From: Candidatus Methanoperedentaceae archaeon
GTDB taxonomy: Archaea > Halobacteriota > Methanosarcinia > Methanosarcinales > Methanoperedenaceae
Direction of reading: 5' to 3'
NCBI GenBank assembly: GCA_003104905.1
Contig: PQAS01000002.1
Span: 1-64,000, forward strand
DNA: 64,000 nt
Part shown: one piece after another, positions 45,932 through 55,397 of the stretch
Layout of the letters: each line of letters opens with the position of its first letter
How positions within the stretch are numbered: position 1 is the first letter of the stretch
Position numbers and translations under genes: made by a program
Notes under the pieces: model-generated
Database searches by the model: none
Told to the model about the DNA's origin: nothing
Seen by the model: only the letters and a program-made list of their open reading frames with translations

Positions 45932-46428
45932 ACCCGGCTGAAGAGATAAAACAATTATTTCCGGGTTCTGTTGTCAGCACAGGGCTCCAGACAAATAAAC
46001 CTCTGGCGACTATTAAGAAAGAAGACCTGTTAATTATCGCTGAAAAAGTGAAAGAAATGGGATTTGACAACCTTTCCCTGATAACAGGCATTGATTATAG
46101 GGACAGGTTCGAGATAATTTATAATTTCTTTTCTTATGCTAAAAAGCAGAATCTTGTTTTAAAAGTTATTCTTGACCATGACAAACCAGAAGTAGATTCT
46201 TTAGAGTCTCACTGGAAAGTGGCAGATTGGCTTGAGCGGGAGACCTATGATCTTGTGGGTATTAAGTTCCGGGGTCATCCAAATCTAAAAAGGATATTAT
46301 TGCCTGATGGCTGGGTCGGTCATCCCCTGAGGAAGGATTATGATATGGGCGTAGATCAATTCGTTACCCTGGGGGAAGATGGAGAAGATATCGTGAGCAC
46401 TGACGGATCAAATCTGCTGAGGAGATAA
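45928..46428 (+). CDS. fpoC: F420H2 dehydrogenase subunit FpoC
   Basis: A 166-residue NuoC homologue of the peripheral arm, with [19 protein letters not shown] and the conserved [27 protein letters not shown] block (cited in part). It is separate from fpoD, whereas some bacteria fuse the two. Start overlaps fpoB stop. Confidence 0.95.
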   Translation: MNPAEEIKQLFPGSVVSTGLQTNKPLATIKKEDLLIIAEKVKEMGFDNLSLITGIDYRDRFEIIYNFFSYAKKQNLVLKVILDHDKPEVDSLESHWKVADWLERETYDLVGIKFRGHPNLKRILLPDGWVGHPLRKDYDMGVDQFVTLGEDGEDIVSTDGSNLLRR

Positions 46429-46429
46429 A

Positions 46430-47578
46430 ATGAGAACTGAAGAACTTCTGATTAATATGGGTCCGGTCCATCCAAGTACACACGGTGTATTGAGGTTCAA
46501 GTTAACAATGGACGGGGAGATAATTAGAAAATGCGATATCGTTATGGGATACCTGCATCGCGGAACGGAGAAATTGGGGGAGATGAAGACGTATCTGCAA
46601 TTCGTTCCTTACACGGACAGGCTGGATTATATATCAGCCTTCCCAAACAATTACGCTTATGTTAAAGCTGTGGAAGAGCTTGCTGGTGTAGAAGTGCCAT
46701 TGAGGGCAGAATATATCCGCGTTCTTACGCTTGAACTTAACAGGATAGTGAATCATCTGGTCATGCTGGGCTCTCTTCTTCTGGATCTCGGTGGATCTAC
46801 AATGATAATGTGGGGTTTCCGGGAAAGAGAGAATGCTCTGCAGTTATTTGAGATGCTGTGCGGCGCCAGGATGACTTTTAATTATATCAGGCCGGGAGGA
46901 GTAAGGGAAGACCTTCCTGAAGGCTTCATTCCAAAACTTAACGAATTCATAAAAGATATGGAAAATCGCATAGTTGATTACGAGGAGCTTATAAGCGGTA
47001 ATGAGATTTTCATTATGAGAATGAAAAATATCGGAGTAATAAGCGCAAAAGATGCCATTAATTATGGCATGACAGGTCCGTCGCTTCGCGGTCATGGCGT
47101 GAATTATGATATACGGAAGATCGAACCGTATTCAGTGTATCCTGACCTTGACTTCAGGGCATGTGTTCGCAATGAATGCGACAGCTTTGCCAGATACATG
47201 GTAAGAATCGATGAGATGAGAGAAAGCCTGCATATCCTGAGGCAAGTGGTTGATGCAATGCCTGAAGGGAAACCAACAAGCCAGGCAAAGTACGGGATAG
47301 CTCCGATGACGGGAGCTCCAACTGCAGTTTCCACATATTTTCCGAGAATATTTACTCCGCCCCCCGGAGAGGTTTACAGCAGGATAGAGGCGCCAAAGGG
47401 AGAATTAGGTTTTTATGTGGTAAGTGACGGGACAATAAAACCATACAGGATAAAGATACGTTCGCCTTCTTTCTGCAACCTTACAGCTATACCAAAAATG
47501 GTTGAAGGGCTTATGATCCCTGACCTTATAGCAGCCTTCGGGACAATTGATGTTGTTCTTGGCGATGTGGACCGGTGA
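46430..47578 (+). CDS. fpoD: F420H2 dehydrogenase subunit FpoD
   Basis: A 382-residue NuoD homologue (49-kDa type), related to the large subunit of NiFe hydrogenases. It contributes to the quinone-binding pocket next to FpoB. The N-terminal NMGPVHPSTHGVLRF and LHRGTEK motifs and the C-terminal PSFCNLTAIPKMVEG are characteristic. The nickel-binding cysteines of hydrogenases are absent, as expected. Confidence 0.96.
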   Translation: MRTEELLINMGPVHPSTHGVLRFKLTMDGEIIRKCDIVMGYLHRGTEKLGEMKTYLQFVPYTDRLDYISAFPNNYAYVKAVEELAGVEVPLRAEYIRVLTLELNRIVNHLVMLGSLLLDLGGSTMIMWGFRERENALQLFEMLCGARMTFNYIRPGGVREDLPEGFIPKLNEFIKDMENRIVDYEELISGNEIFIMRMKNIGVISAKDAINYGMTGPSLRGHGVNYDIRKIEPYSVYPDLDFRACVRNECDSFARYMVRIDEMRESLHILRQVVDAMPEGKPTSQAKYGIAPMTGAPTAVSTYFPRIFTPPPGEVYSRIEAPKGELGFYVVSDGTIKPYRIKIRSPSFCNLTAIPKMVEGLMIPDLIAAFGTIDVVLGDVDR

Positions 47579-47582
47579 TATA

Positions 47583-48689
47583 ATGTTTGCAAATGCTTAC
47601 GACCTTATTGTGTATATTTTGAATTTTATCGGGATTTATGAACCTATAAATAACATATTTGAGACGCTAGGAATTGAATATGTTTTGAGGATCATAATTG
47701 TATTTGTGGAGATTGCAGTTTTAATGGTTTTTGCTCTCCTTACGATCATGTTCCTTACATGGATGGAACGCAAAGTTGTCGCCATTGTACAGGCAAGGTA
47801 CGGCCCAATGGTCACAGGACCGAGGGGATTACTCCAGCCGGTTATGGATGGTGTTAAACTTATAGGTAAGGAGGACATAATCCCGGCAAAAGCGGACAGA
47901 TGGATTTTTACACTTGCGCCCTTTATCATATTCATACCAGCGCTCCTCATTTTTATTCCCCTTCCGTTTGGCGAATCGCTCATAATATCGGATTTAAAAG
48001 TTGGTCTTCTTTATATAATAGCGATATCTGCCGTATCCCCGATCGCAATTTTGCTTGCAGGCTGGGCTTCAAATAATAAATATTCATTAATGGGGGCAAT
48101 GAGGGCAGTGGCCCAGGATATAAGTTATACGATTCCGCTTGCACTTTCTGCTTTAGCTATTGTTTTATTCACCGGTTCCCTGAGCACTGTTGATATCGTA
48201 TCCGCTCAAAGTGCGACCTGGTTTGGCTTTATTCCAAAATGGTTCATATTCCTGCAGCCTCTGGGTTTTCTTTTATTCCTGATCGCATCGATCGCGGAAA
48301 TGGGTCGTATACCTTTTGATTTCCAGGAATCAGAACAGGAACTGGTAGCTGGCTTCTTCACAGAATACAGCGGAATGAAATTTGCAATGTTTTTCCTTGC
48401 AGAGTATGCGCACTTATTTTCAGTTTCGGCAATAGTTGTCACATTGTTCCTGGGAGGATGGTCATTTCCGTTCCTTAATTTGCTCCCGTCCGGTCTGGTT
48501 CCACTGGTGTCGTTTGGAATCTTCCTGGTTAAAACATATGCGATAATTTTCTTTGCAATGTGGCTGCGGGATACAGTACCAAGGGTCAGGATAGACCAGC
48601 TTATGAACCTGGGCTGGAAAATCATGATACCTCTGGCGTTACTCAACTTACTGGCCACTGGTTTTCTTTTAACCGCAGGGGTGTTCTAA
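47583..48689 (+). CDS. fpoH: F420H2 dehydrogenase subunit FpoH
   Basis: A 368-residue NuoH homologue, an eight-span membrane subunit joining the peripheral arm to the proton pumps. WMERKVVAIVQARYGPMVTGP and FDFQESEQELVAGFFTEYSG are diagnostic. The frame is open upstream, but the ATG at 47583, four bases after the fpoD stop, gives the family N-terminus. Stop and fpoI start overlap (TAATG). Confidence 0.95.
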   Translation: MFANAYDLIVYILNFIGIYEPINNIFETLGIEYVLRIIIVFVEIAVLMVFALLTIMFLTWMERKVVAIVQARYGPMVTGPRGLLQPVMDGVKLIGKEDIIPAKADRWIFTLAPFIIFIPALLIFIPLPFGESLIISDLKVGLLYIIAISAVSPIAILLAGWASNNKYSLMGAMRAVAQDISYTIPLALSALAIVLFTGSLSTVDIVSAQSATWFGFIPKWFIFLQPLGFLLFLIASIAEMGRIPFDFQESEQELVAGFFTEYSGMKFAMFFLAEYAHLFSVSAIVVTLFLGGWSFPFLNLLPSGLVPLVSFGIFLVKTYAIIFFAMWLRDTVPRVRIDQLMNLGWKIMIPLALLNLLATGFLLTAGVF

Positions 48690-49105
48690 TGGCCTGGATA
48701 AGCAAGAACTGGACCATGATCGGGATCGTTAAAGGGCTTATCGTTACCATGAAACATATGTTACGTATTGGCAACAGGCCTACAGTGACTGTCCAGTATC
48801 CATATCAGAAAATGAAAGTATGGCCCAGATTCAGGGGGCTGCATGCAGTCGATGAAAAAGCCTGCATTGGCTGCGGGATATGTGAAGTGAGCTGTCCTAA
48901 TGGAACAATACGGATAGTAAAATACAAAACAAGATGGTACCCGCAGGTCAATGTGGGTATGTGCCTGTTCTGCGGCCTCTGTGTGGATGCATGTCCCATG
49001 AATGCTATGAAAATGACCGGAAACTATGAGCTTGCGGATTATACGCGTGAGAGTCTGGTGTATGGTCCTGATAGATTATTATTCAACAAAGAGGTGGAAC
49101 AATGA
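48689..49105 (+). CDS. fpoI: F420H2 dehydrogenase subunit FpoI
   Basis: A 138-residue NuoI homologue with two ferredoxin motifs, CIGCGICEVSCPNG and CLFCGLCVDACPMN, for two [4Fe-4S] clusters carrying electrons along the peripheral arm. The reading frame extends further upstream, but the ATG overlapping the fpoH stop is the proper start. It overlaps the first fpoJ gene by four bases. Confidence 0.95.
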   Translation: MAWISKNWTMIGIVKGLIVTMKHMLRIGNRPTVTVQYPYQKMKVWPRFRGLHAVDEKACIGCGICEVSCPNGTIRIVKYKTRWYPQVNVGMCLFCGLCVDACPMNAMKMTGNYELADYTRESLVYGPDRLLFNKEVEQ

Positions 49106-49347
49106 TAGATATTGTATTTCTTGTTATTTCAGTTCTCACGATCCTGTCAACAATCATGGTGGTCAGGTCAAATAAATTAGTTCACAGCGCTACATATCTG
49201 GCCGGTACATTCATTGGTACCGCAGGTCTTTTCATCCTCCTTAAAGCCGAGTTCCTTGCCTGGGTACAGGTCCTTGTCTATGTTGGAGCGGTAATAACCC
49301 TGATATTATTCACAATTATGTTGACCAGAAAGGGGGAGGAAGAATAA
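49102..49347 (+). CDS. fpoJ: FpoJ, N-terminal half (J1)
   Basis: An 81-residue membrane protein equal to the first half of NuoJ, with three predicted spans and the conserved EFLAWVQVLVYVGAVITLILF segment (in part). The second half is a separate gene one base further on. Splitting of fpoJ is known for Methanosarcinales operons, so this is not a frameshift artefact. Confidence 0.9.
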   Translation: MIDIVFLVISVLTILSTIMVVRSNKLVHSATYLAGTFIGTAGLFILLKAEFLAWVQVLVYVGAVITLILFTIMLTRKGEEE

Positions 49348-49348
49348 A

Positions 49349-49615
49349 ATGATCAATAAGACCTTCAATTTACTGATCGCATTACTGTTGTTTGCAGCAT
49401 TATTCCTTGCTATTGATAACAGTTTTACTGACCTGGCAAAGAAAGAGGAAATCACCCAAATCAGTATAGAACAAATCGCAGGTGGAATGAATAATAAAGG
49501 GGAAACGATAAGAAATGGTATTTTCAGTGATTTTATATTTCCCTTTGAATTACTTTCACTGTTATTGTTAGCATCGTTGATGGGCGCCCTTTATATCGCA
49601 AAAAAGGAGGCATAA
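49349..49615 (+). CDS. fpoJ: FpoJ, C-terminal half (J2)
   Basis: An 88-residue protein equal to the second half of NuoJ, with one N-terminal and one C-terminal membrane helix and the end [15 protein letters not shown]. It lies between J1 and fpoK with single-base spacers and GGAGGA ribosome sites inside the preceding gene. Confidence 0.88.
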   Translation: MINKTFNLLIALLLFAALFLAIDNSFTDLAKKEEITQISIEQIAGGMNNKGETIRNGIFSDFIFPFELLSLLLLASLMGALYIAKKEA

Positions 49616-49616
49616 A

Positions 49617-49916
49617 ATGTCTTTATATTCATATCTCTTAATTTCGATAATAATATTCACCATAGGTGTATATGGAATAATTACACAAAGAAGCGGGATC
49701 AAAATCCTGATGTGCATTGAACTGCTTCTGAATTCGGCAAATCTTAACCTTGTTGCTTTCTCAAGTTATAATGGCAATGCGACTGGCCAGGTATTTGCAA
49801 TATTTTCTATTGCCATTGCAGCAGCAGAAGCCGCCATAGGATTTGCGATACTTGTGGCTTTGTTCAGGTTGAAAGATACTATCAATCTTGACAATATCAA
49901 CATATTGAGGTGGTAA
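49617..49916 (+). CDS. fpoK: F420H2 dehydrogenase subunit FpoK
   Basis: A 99-residue NuoK homologue, an MrpC-like three-span subunit. The second helix keeps the buried glutamate ([18 protein letters not shown]) and the third helix has another ([14 protein letters not shown]); both are important for proton pumping in complex I. AGGAGG precedes the start. Confidence 0.95.
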   Translation: MSLYSYLLISIIIFTIGVYGIITQRSGIKILMCIELLLNSANLNLVAFSSYNGNATGQVFAIFSIAIAAAEAAIGFAILVALFRLKDTINLDNINILRW

Positions 49917-49917
49917 T

Positions 49918-51927
49918 ATGTTCAGCGAATTTGCAGCACTAATAGTATTATTACCGGTCATAGCATTTGTATTAACGCTTTTCCTGGGTAAGAAACTCTA
50001 TTCCGGCGGAGCATTGTTACCAATAGCGGCGATTGCAGGTTCCTTCATCATCTCGGTTGGGATTTTCTTTGAGATATTTCCGAATGATGGAATGGTCCAG
50101 CAGTCATTTCCCTGGTTTGCAGGAATGAATATTGGAATATTGATCGATCCGCTGGCAATAGTTATGCTGATGATGGTCACATTTGTCAGTCTTCTAATTC
50201 ATATTTATGCAGTAGGATATATGTCCCATGATCCTGCAAAGCCAAGATATTTTGCCGAAACATCGCTCTTTACTGCGGCGATGTTAAGTGTAATATTATC
50301 CGATAATATCCTTCAGTTCTTTATTTCATGGGAATTAGTAGGGTTATGTTCATTTCTATTGATAGGTTTCTGGTACCATAAACCATCGGCTGCTGCCGCT
50401 GCCAAGAAGGCTTTCCTTGTAACAAGGGTCGGAGATGTACTCTTCCTTGCCGGGATCGTTTTGCTTTATGTAAACATGAAATTGCTGATAGATAATGGAA
50501 CTCTTGTCGTCGAATCTCAAAGCTTCATACTTCAATTCAGGACAATGTTCGAAGCAATTCCCCTTATGGACGGGACTCAATTAACTTATATTACTTTGTT
50601 GTTCTTTGGCGGAGCTATAGGCAAGAGCGGCCAATTTCCGCTGCATGGTTGGTTGCCGGATGCGATGGAAGGCCCGACAACGGTTTCTGCCCTTATTCAT
50701 GCAGCAACGATGGTTACTGCAGGTGTTTACCTTGTTGCAAGAACATTCCCCATGTTTGTGGCAACCCCGTCTACAATATCTGCCGGTGTGCCGGATTCGC
50801 TTCTTATAGTTACTTATGTTGGCGGTTTCACGGCTTTGTTCGCAGCAACGATGGGACTTGTGATGAACGATATCAAAAGAGTTCTCGCTTATTCAACTGT
50901 CAGCCAGCTCGGTTATATGATGCTGGCACTCGGGACTGCAGGTACGGTCCTGGGGGCTAAAGCAGTTGGAATCTCCATGTTCCATCTGATAAGCCATGCA
51001 TTTTTCAAAGCGCTTCTTTTCCTGTGTGCAGGAAGTGTTATCCATGCCGTTGGAACGAATGACATTCGGGAAATGGGGGGTTTATTCAGCAAGATGAAAA
51101 TAACCGCAACGACTATGTTAATTGCAGCGCTTGCCCTGGCAGGATTCGGTTTACCGTTCGAAGGTCTGGGTATGCCCATAATGAATATTGGAACTGCCGG
51201 GTTTTTCAGTAAGGATGCAATAATAGAAGGAGCAATGGAGTATGGGGAAGTAACACACGATATGATTCCATACGGATTTGCAGTTATTGCAGCTCTTTTG
51301 ACATCAATATACATATTCAGGCTGTGGTTCATGACATTTACAGGAAAACCACGTTCAGAGAGGCATTCACATGAATCGCCGGGAGTAATGACCGGACCAT
51401 TAATGATACTGGCAATATTTGCCTTATTGTTTGGTTTCTCCCAGGCTGGTTTCTATGGTTACGTTGAGAAGAATTTTGAATTGATGGATGTAAATATAGC
51501 TGTTCATGAAGGTGAGGCTTTCCACCCATCAGCATTGGTGATACTTCTTCCCGTGATCGTTGGAGTATTGGGTCTCTTGATATCATATTTAATATACAAT
51601 AAACGAATTATCGATATGAGCAAGCTGGTTTCAGCAGGGAATCCTATTTATAAACTATTATTGAACAGGTATTACGAGCCAAAATTGGGCGCTAATATAA
51701 TTGGCGTGAAACTGACACATGATGTAGTAGCCCAATCCGGTGAGTTCATTGACAGGAAGATAATTGATGGGCTGGTTATAGATAATATCATCAGCAATAC
51801 CCTGCTTAAGCTTGGTGAAATCGTCCGGAAATTACAGACAGGGGTTGTGCAGAATTATGCCTCTGTTACGATTTTTGGAGTAGCATTGCTATTAATAATT
51901 CTTAGACTTATATTCGGAGGGACATAA
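49918..51927 (+). CDS. fpoL: F420H2 dehydrogenase subunit FpoL
   Basis: A 669-residue NuoL homologue, the distal antiporter-like proton pump with about 15-16 membrane helices and a long lateral helix at the C-terminus. Conserved SWELVGLCSFLLIGFW (glutamate), PLHGWLPDAMEGPTTVSALIHAATMV and the broken helix region are present. Its stop overlaps the fpoM start (TAATG). Confidence 0.96.
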   Translation: MFSEFAALIVLLPVIAFVLTLFLGKKLYSGGALLPIAAIAGSFIISVGIFFEIFPNDGMVQQSFPWFAGMNIGILIDPLAIVMLMMVTFVSLLIHIYAVGYMSHDPAKPRYFAETSLFTAAMLSVILSDNILQFFISWELVGLCSFLLIGFWYHKPSAAAAAKKAFLVTRVGDVLFLAGIVLLYVNMKLLIDNGTLVVESQSFILQFRTMFEAIPLMDGTQLTYITLLFFGGAIGKSGQFPLHGWLPDAMEGPTTVSALIHAATMVTAGVYLVARTFPMFVATPSTISAGVPDSLLIVTYVGGFTALFAATMGLVMNDIKRVLAYSTVSQLGYMMLALGTAGTVLGAKAVGISMFHLISHAFFKALLFLCAGSVIHAVGTNDIREMGGLFSKMKITATTMLIAALALAGFGLPFEGLGMPIMNIGTAGFFSKDAIIEGAMEYGEVTHDMIPYGFAVIAALLTSIYIFRLWFMTFTGKPRSERHSHESPGVMTGPLMILAIFALLFGFSQAGFYGYVEKNFELMDVNIAVHEGEAFHPSALVILLPVIVGVLGLLISYLIYNKRIIDMSKLVSAGNPIYKLLLNRYYEPKLGANIIGVKLTHDVVAQSGEFIDRKIIDGLVIDNIISNTLLKLGEIVRKLQTGVVQNYASVTIFGVALLLIILRLIFGGT

Positions 51928-53444
51928 TGGCAGCTTTAATTTCATTGATGATTGCTATTTCTTTGATAGGAGCAATCATAACATTCTTGACAAGAACCAG
52001 GCAGCAGGCCCGCATGATAGCATTGATAACATCAATGATATCATTTGTCATATCATTGATACTATTCTTTGGATTCAACAGTTCAACTTCTTCAATGCAA
52101 TTCCTTGAAACATCGGCATGGGTACCCAGCATAGGTGTAACTTTAAAGTTCGGGGTGGATGGAATTAGCATGCCCCTTGTACTGCTGTCAAATATTATAA
52201 TTCCACTGACAGTCATATTCGCATGGGGTGAAACAAAACAGGCAAACCAGTTCTATGGTCTGATACTTCTGGAACTCGTAGGAGTTATGGGAGTTTTCAC
52301 TTCACTTGATTTCTTTGTATTCTATATATTCTGGGAAATCGTCCTTATCCCTATGTACTTCCTGATAAGCATATGGGGAGGACCTAGAAAAGATTACGCT
52401 GCAATTAAGTTCTTCATATATACGCATGTGGCAAGTCTTGTCATGCTGCTTGCGATATTTACGCTGTACTTCAATTCGCTGCAAATAACCGGGAAACCGA
52501 GTTTTGACATATTTGAACTCCTTAAATCCTACCAGGTTATGGACGGATGGTTGTTGAAAAATATAATCTCTATAAAAGATGCGGTATTTATTGGGTTATT
52601 GTTCGGTTTTCTTGTAAAAATGCCGGCTGTACCTTTCCACACGTGGCTGCCTGATGCACATGTTGAAGCCCCTACGGCAGGTAGTGTCATACTTGCGGCT
52701 TTGCTGCTCAAAATGGGTGGTTATGGTCTATTCAGGGTTATTCTTCCAATCCTGCCATATTCCAGTTCACCTGATTATTTGATCTCTATCATGGCCGTAA
52801 TCGGTGTGCTTAGCATCCTTTACGGGACCTTCCTGGCACTTGCCCAGCGTGATCTCAAGAAGATGGTCGCATATTCGAGTATAAGCCACATGGGTTATGT
52901 TACACTTGGCGCTGCCGCTCTCATTCCACTCTCCGTAAGCGGAGCAATGTACCAGCAATTTTCACACGGTCTTATCACGGGTGTATTGTTCATGTCATGC
53001 GGTGTAATACAGCATTCTGCAGGAACAAGGATAATACATGACCTTGGAGGCATAGCAAAATATATGCCAAAACTTACCTTTGTTATGCTGGCAGGATTCC
53101 TTGCCTCGCTTGGATTACCAGGTATGAGCGGATTCATAGCTGAATTCCTTATCCTTGTGAACTCATATTTCTCACTTCCAACATTCGTGATCCTGGCGCT
53201 TTTTGGCATCGTTTTTACAGCAGGATATCATTTGTGGGCAATGCAAAGAGCGGTATTTGGCACTTACAATGAGAAACTGGGGCATATCCATGATGGGGCA
53301 AGCTATGAAATTGCTTCAATGGCAATTCTTGTCCTCCTGGTAATATACTTTGGACTAAATCCCAACCCTGTGCTTGATATGATGACTGCGAACGCAACTC
53401 AACTACTGGAAATGGTTACAGGAATGAAAGGAGTGATAACATGA
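51927..53444 (+). CDS. fpoM: F420H2 dehydrogenase subunit FpoM
   Basis: A 505-residue NuoM homologue, the second antiporter-like proton pump. FYIFWEIVLIPMYFLI with the key glutamate, PFHTWLPDAHVEAPTAGSVILA and the lysine-containing LLKMGGYGLFR are intact. It overlaps fpoN by four bases. Confidence 0.96.
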   Translation: MAALISLMIAISLIGAIITFLTRTRQQARMIALITSMISFVISLILFFGFNSSTSSMQFLETSAWVPSIGVTLKFGVDGISMPLVLLSNIIIPLTVIFAWGETKQANQFYGLILLELVGVMGVFTSLDFFVFYIFWEIVLIPMYFLISIWGGPRKDYAAIKFFIYTHVASLVMLLAIFTLYFNSLQITGKPSFDIFELLKSYQVMDGWLLKNIISIKDAVFIGLLFGFLVKMPAVPFHTWLPDAHVEAPTAGSVILAALLLKMGGYGLFRVILPILPYSSSPDYLISIMAVIGVLSILYGTFLALAQRDLKKMVAYSSISHMGYVTLGAAALIPLSVSGAMYQQFSHGLITGVLFMSCGVIQHSAGTRIIHDLGGIAKYMPKLTFVMLAGFLASLGLPGMSGFIAEFLILVNSYFSLPTFVILALFGIVFTAGYHLWAMQRAVFGTYNEKLGHIHDGASYEIASMAILVLLVIYFGLNPNPVLDMMTANATQLLEMVTGMKGVIT

Positions 53445-54916
53445 ACTTTACTTTATTTGCCCCTGAAATACTGTTGACCGTACTGGCTTTTGTCATTATA
53501 TTGATGGGTTTATTGGTAAATGATAAATCCAAGAATATGCTGGGTTACTTAAGTGCGGCAGGTCTTCTGGCCAGCATTGTATATCTTGTTGGCAACGGGA
53601 TGACCGGGAAAACCAGTTACTTCTATGATTCCCTGGTAGTTGACCCATTGTCCCAGGTTTTCAAATTGATATTCATAATAGTATCAATAATAGCAGTCAT
53701 TGCTTCTATTGAATATTTCAAGAACAATCGTAATCAGGATGAGTATTATGCCCTCCTTCTGCTGTCTACCGTGGGAATGATGGTGGTTGCATCGGCAAAT
53801 GACCTGATATCGTTATTTGTAGGCTTTGAACTTGCAAGCATGTCAACATATGTCCTTGCAGGTTTTGAGAAGAAGAACCCGGCTTCACTTGAAGCAGCGT
53901 TAAAATATTTCATCATAGGTTCTCTTTCCTCGGCTTTGATGTTATTCGGTATGTCGATTGTCTATGGAATGACCGGTTCTACCAATATTCCTGCAATAAT
54001 TGAGTTCTTTAAGGTTACCCATCTGAGTGCAGAAAGTTCACTCGGAATACTTGCGATGGTCTTCCTTGTGGCAGGATTCGGTTTTAAGATGGCTATTGTG
54101 CCATTCCATATGTGGGCTCCTGATACATATGAAGGTTCACCCAGTGTTGTCTCAGCCCTGCTTGCAGCGGGTTCTAAGAAGATGGGATTTGTTGCAGCAT
54201 TCAGGGTACTTATCCTTGCATTAGTTGCGATCAAGGTGGATATCCAGTATACCTTTGCTATACTTGCAATATTGACCATGAGTTATGGTAACATCGTTGC
54301 CATTTCCCAGCGCAGCATCAAGAGGATGCTTGCATATTCATCCATTGCCCAGGCCGGATATATTTCACTTGCTTTTGTAGTGATGACCCAGATGTCAATT
54401 GCAGGAGGCGTACTTCTTGCCCTTGGCCATGCCCTTATGAAAGCCGGCGCATTCATTGCAGTAGCAGTTGTTGGTTATATGGTCTTAAATGATAATAAGA
54501 ATGCTAAGAACTCAGATGATATAGGGAATTTTGCAGGGCTTGGAAAACGCGCACCAATAACAGCATTTTCGCTGTTCATATTTTTCCTGGCACTGGCAGG
54601 AATACCGCCGTCAGCAGGATTCATAGGGAAATTCGTATTATTCTATTCAATAACAGTGGAAGCTTTAACCCCGGCAACCAGCTGGCTTCTAATTATTGTG
54701 ATCATTGCAATTTTAAACAGTGCATTATCCATCTATTACTATGCAAGGGTCATAAGATACATGTATGTGCTGCCGCCAAATGGTGAAACGATAAGAGAAC
54801 CGGCGCCATATGTTGTAGCAATGTTGATTGCAGTGATAGGCACGATCGGAATAGGTTTGTATCCAGAACCCTTCGTCCAGATGGCAATCAATGCGGCTCA
54901 TGTTCTAGGAGTGTGA
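53441..54916 (+). CDS. fpoN: F420H2 dehydrogenase subunit FpoN
   Basis: A 491-residue NuoN homologue, the third antiporter-like proton pump. LFVGFELASMSTYVLAGF with the conserved glutamate and PFHMWAPDTYEGSPSVVSALLA are present. It is the last membrane subunit of the complex in the operon. Confidence 0.96.
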   Translation: MNFTLFAPEILLTVLAFVIILMGLLVNDKSKNMLGYLSAAGLLASIVYLVGNGMTGKTSYFYDSLVVDPLSQVFKLIFIIVSIIAVIASIEYFKNNRNQDEYYALLLLSTVGMMVVASANDLISLFVGFELASMSTYVLAGFEKKNPASLEAALKYFIIGSLSSALMLFGMSIVYGMTGSTNIPAIIEFFKVTHLSAESSLGILAMVFLVAGFGFKMAIVPFHMWAPDTYEGSPSVVSALLAAGSKKMGFVAAFRVLILALVAIKVDIQYTFAILAILTMSYGNIVAISQRSIKRMLAYSSIAQAGYISLAFVVMTQMSIAGGVLLALGHALMKAGAFIAVAVVGYMVLNDNKNAKNSDDIGNFAGLGKRAPITAFSLFIFFLALAGIPPSAGFIGKFVLFYSITVEALTPATSWLLIIVIIAILNSALSIYYYARVIRYMYVLPPNGETIREPAPYVVAMLIAVIGTIGIGLYPEPFVQMAINAAHVLGV

Positions 54917-54921
54917 TATTT

Positions 54922-55272
54922 ATGGCAGATTGTGAATTATGTGGTGTAGCAAGACCAACTCTTTGTCCGGTAAAAGTTAAGGATTTAAGTGTAATAGCAG
55001 CTTATCCTGGAGGGACATGGAGAGGAATAAACGAAGAATGTCTTAACAGGTGTCATGAGGCGAACATTGACAGGACCCCAATAAAAGCGAAGAAATGCGA
55101 TCTTTGCGGAACCAGGAATGTTCCCCTATTTCAGGTAAAAATCCAGATACCCATTTTCCAGGAACCGTATCAAAGGGATGCGAACAAAGCTATGTGTGAA
55201 AGTTGTTTTGAAGCTTGCGAAGACACGATCAAACGGCGTGAAGCTGAAAAACAAGAGTCACATCATCTTTAG
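54922..55272 (+). CDS. fpoO: F420H2 dehydrogenase subunit FpoO
   Basis: A 116-residue cysteine-rich subunit found only in the F420H2 dehydrogenase of Methanosarcinales-type archaea. CELCGVARPTLC, NRCHEAN, CDLCGTRN and CESCFEACED could hold an iron-sulfur or zinc centre. The frame is open three codons further, but AGGAG ten bases before the ATG fixes this start. It ends the operon; the F420-oxidising subunit FpoF is not in the window. A T-rich tract follows the stop. Confidence 0.92.
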   Translation: MADCELCGVARPTLCPVKVKDLSVIAAYPGGTWRGINEECLNRCHEANIDRTPIKAKKCDLCGTRNVPLFQVKIQIPIFQEPYQRDANKAMCESCFEACEDTIKRREAEKQESHHL

Positions 55273-55281
55273 CTCTTTTTT

Positions 55282-55319
55282 TTCACCTCTTTTCACACCC
55301 TCATTTATATTTGTGTGAA
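55282..55319 (+). promoter_or_regulatory. Promoter with CTTTTCACA box (HEAT-CheC gene)
   Basis: CTTTTCACA lies six bases before TTTATAT, and another TTCAC is further upstream. The same box at the same distance precedes the KaiC-like gene (60875-60904). TTCACAC and GTGTGAA also form an inverted repeat around this TATA box (55292-55298, 55313-55319). Confidence 0.5.
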
Positions 55320-55397
55320 TTCAAGGCAAATATATCTTTAGACTCGAGCAAGATGTATCTATGATGATAAATAATCGATATTATCGAGGAAATTAAA

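Noticed and set aside
49102-49615. Split fpoJ as a frameshift error
   Set aside because: Each half has its own start and ribosome site, and separate fpoJ genes are usual in Methanosarcinales.
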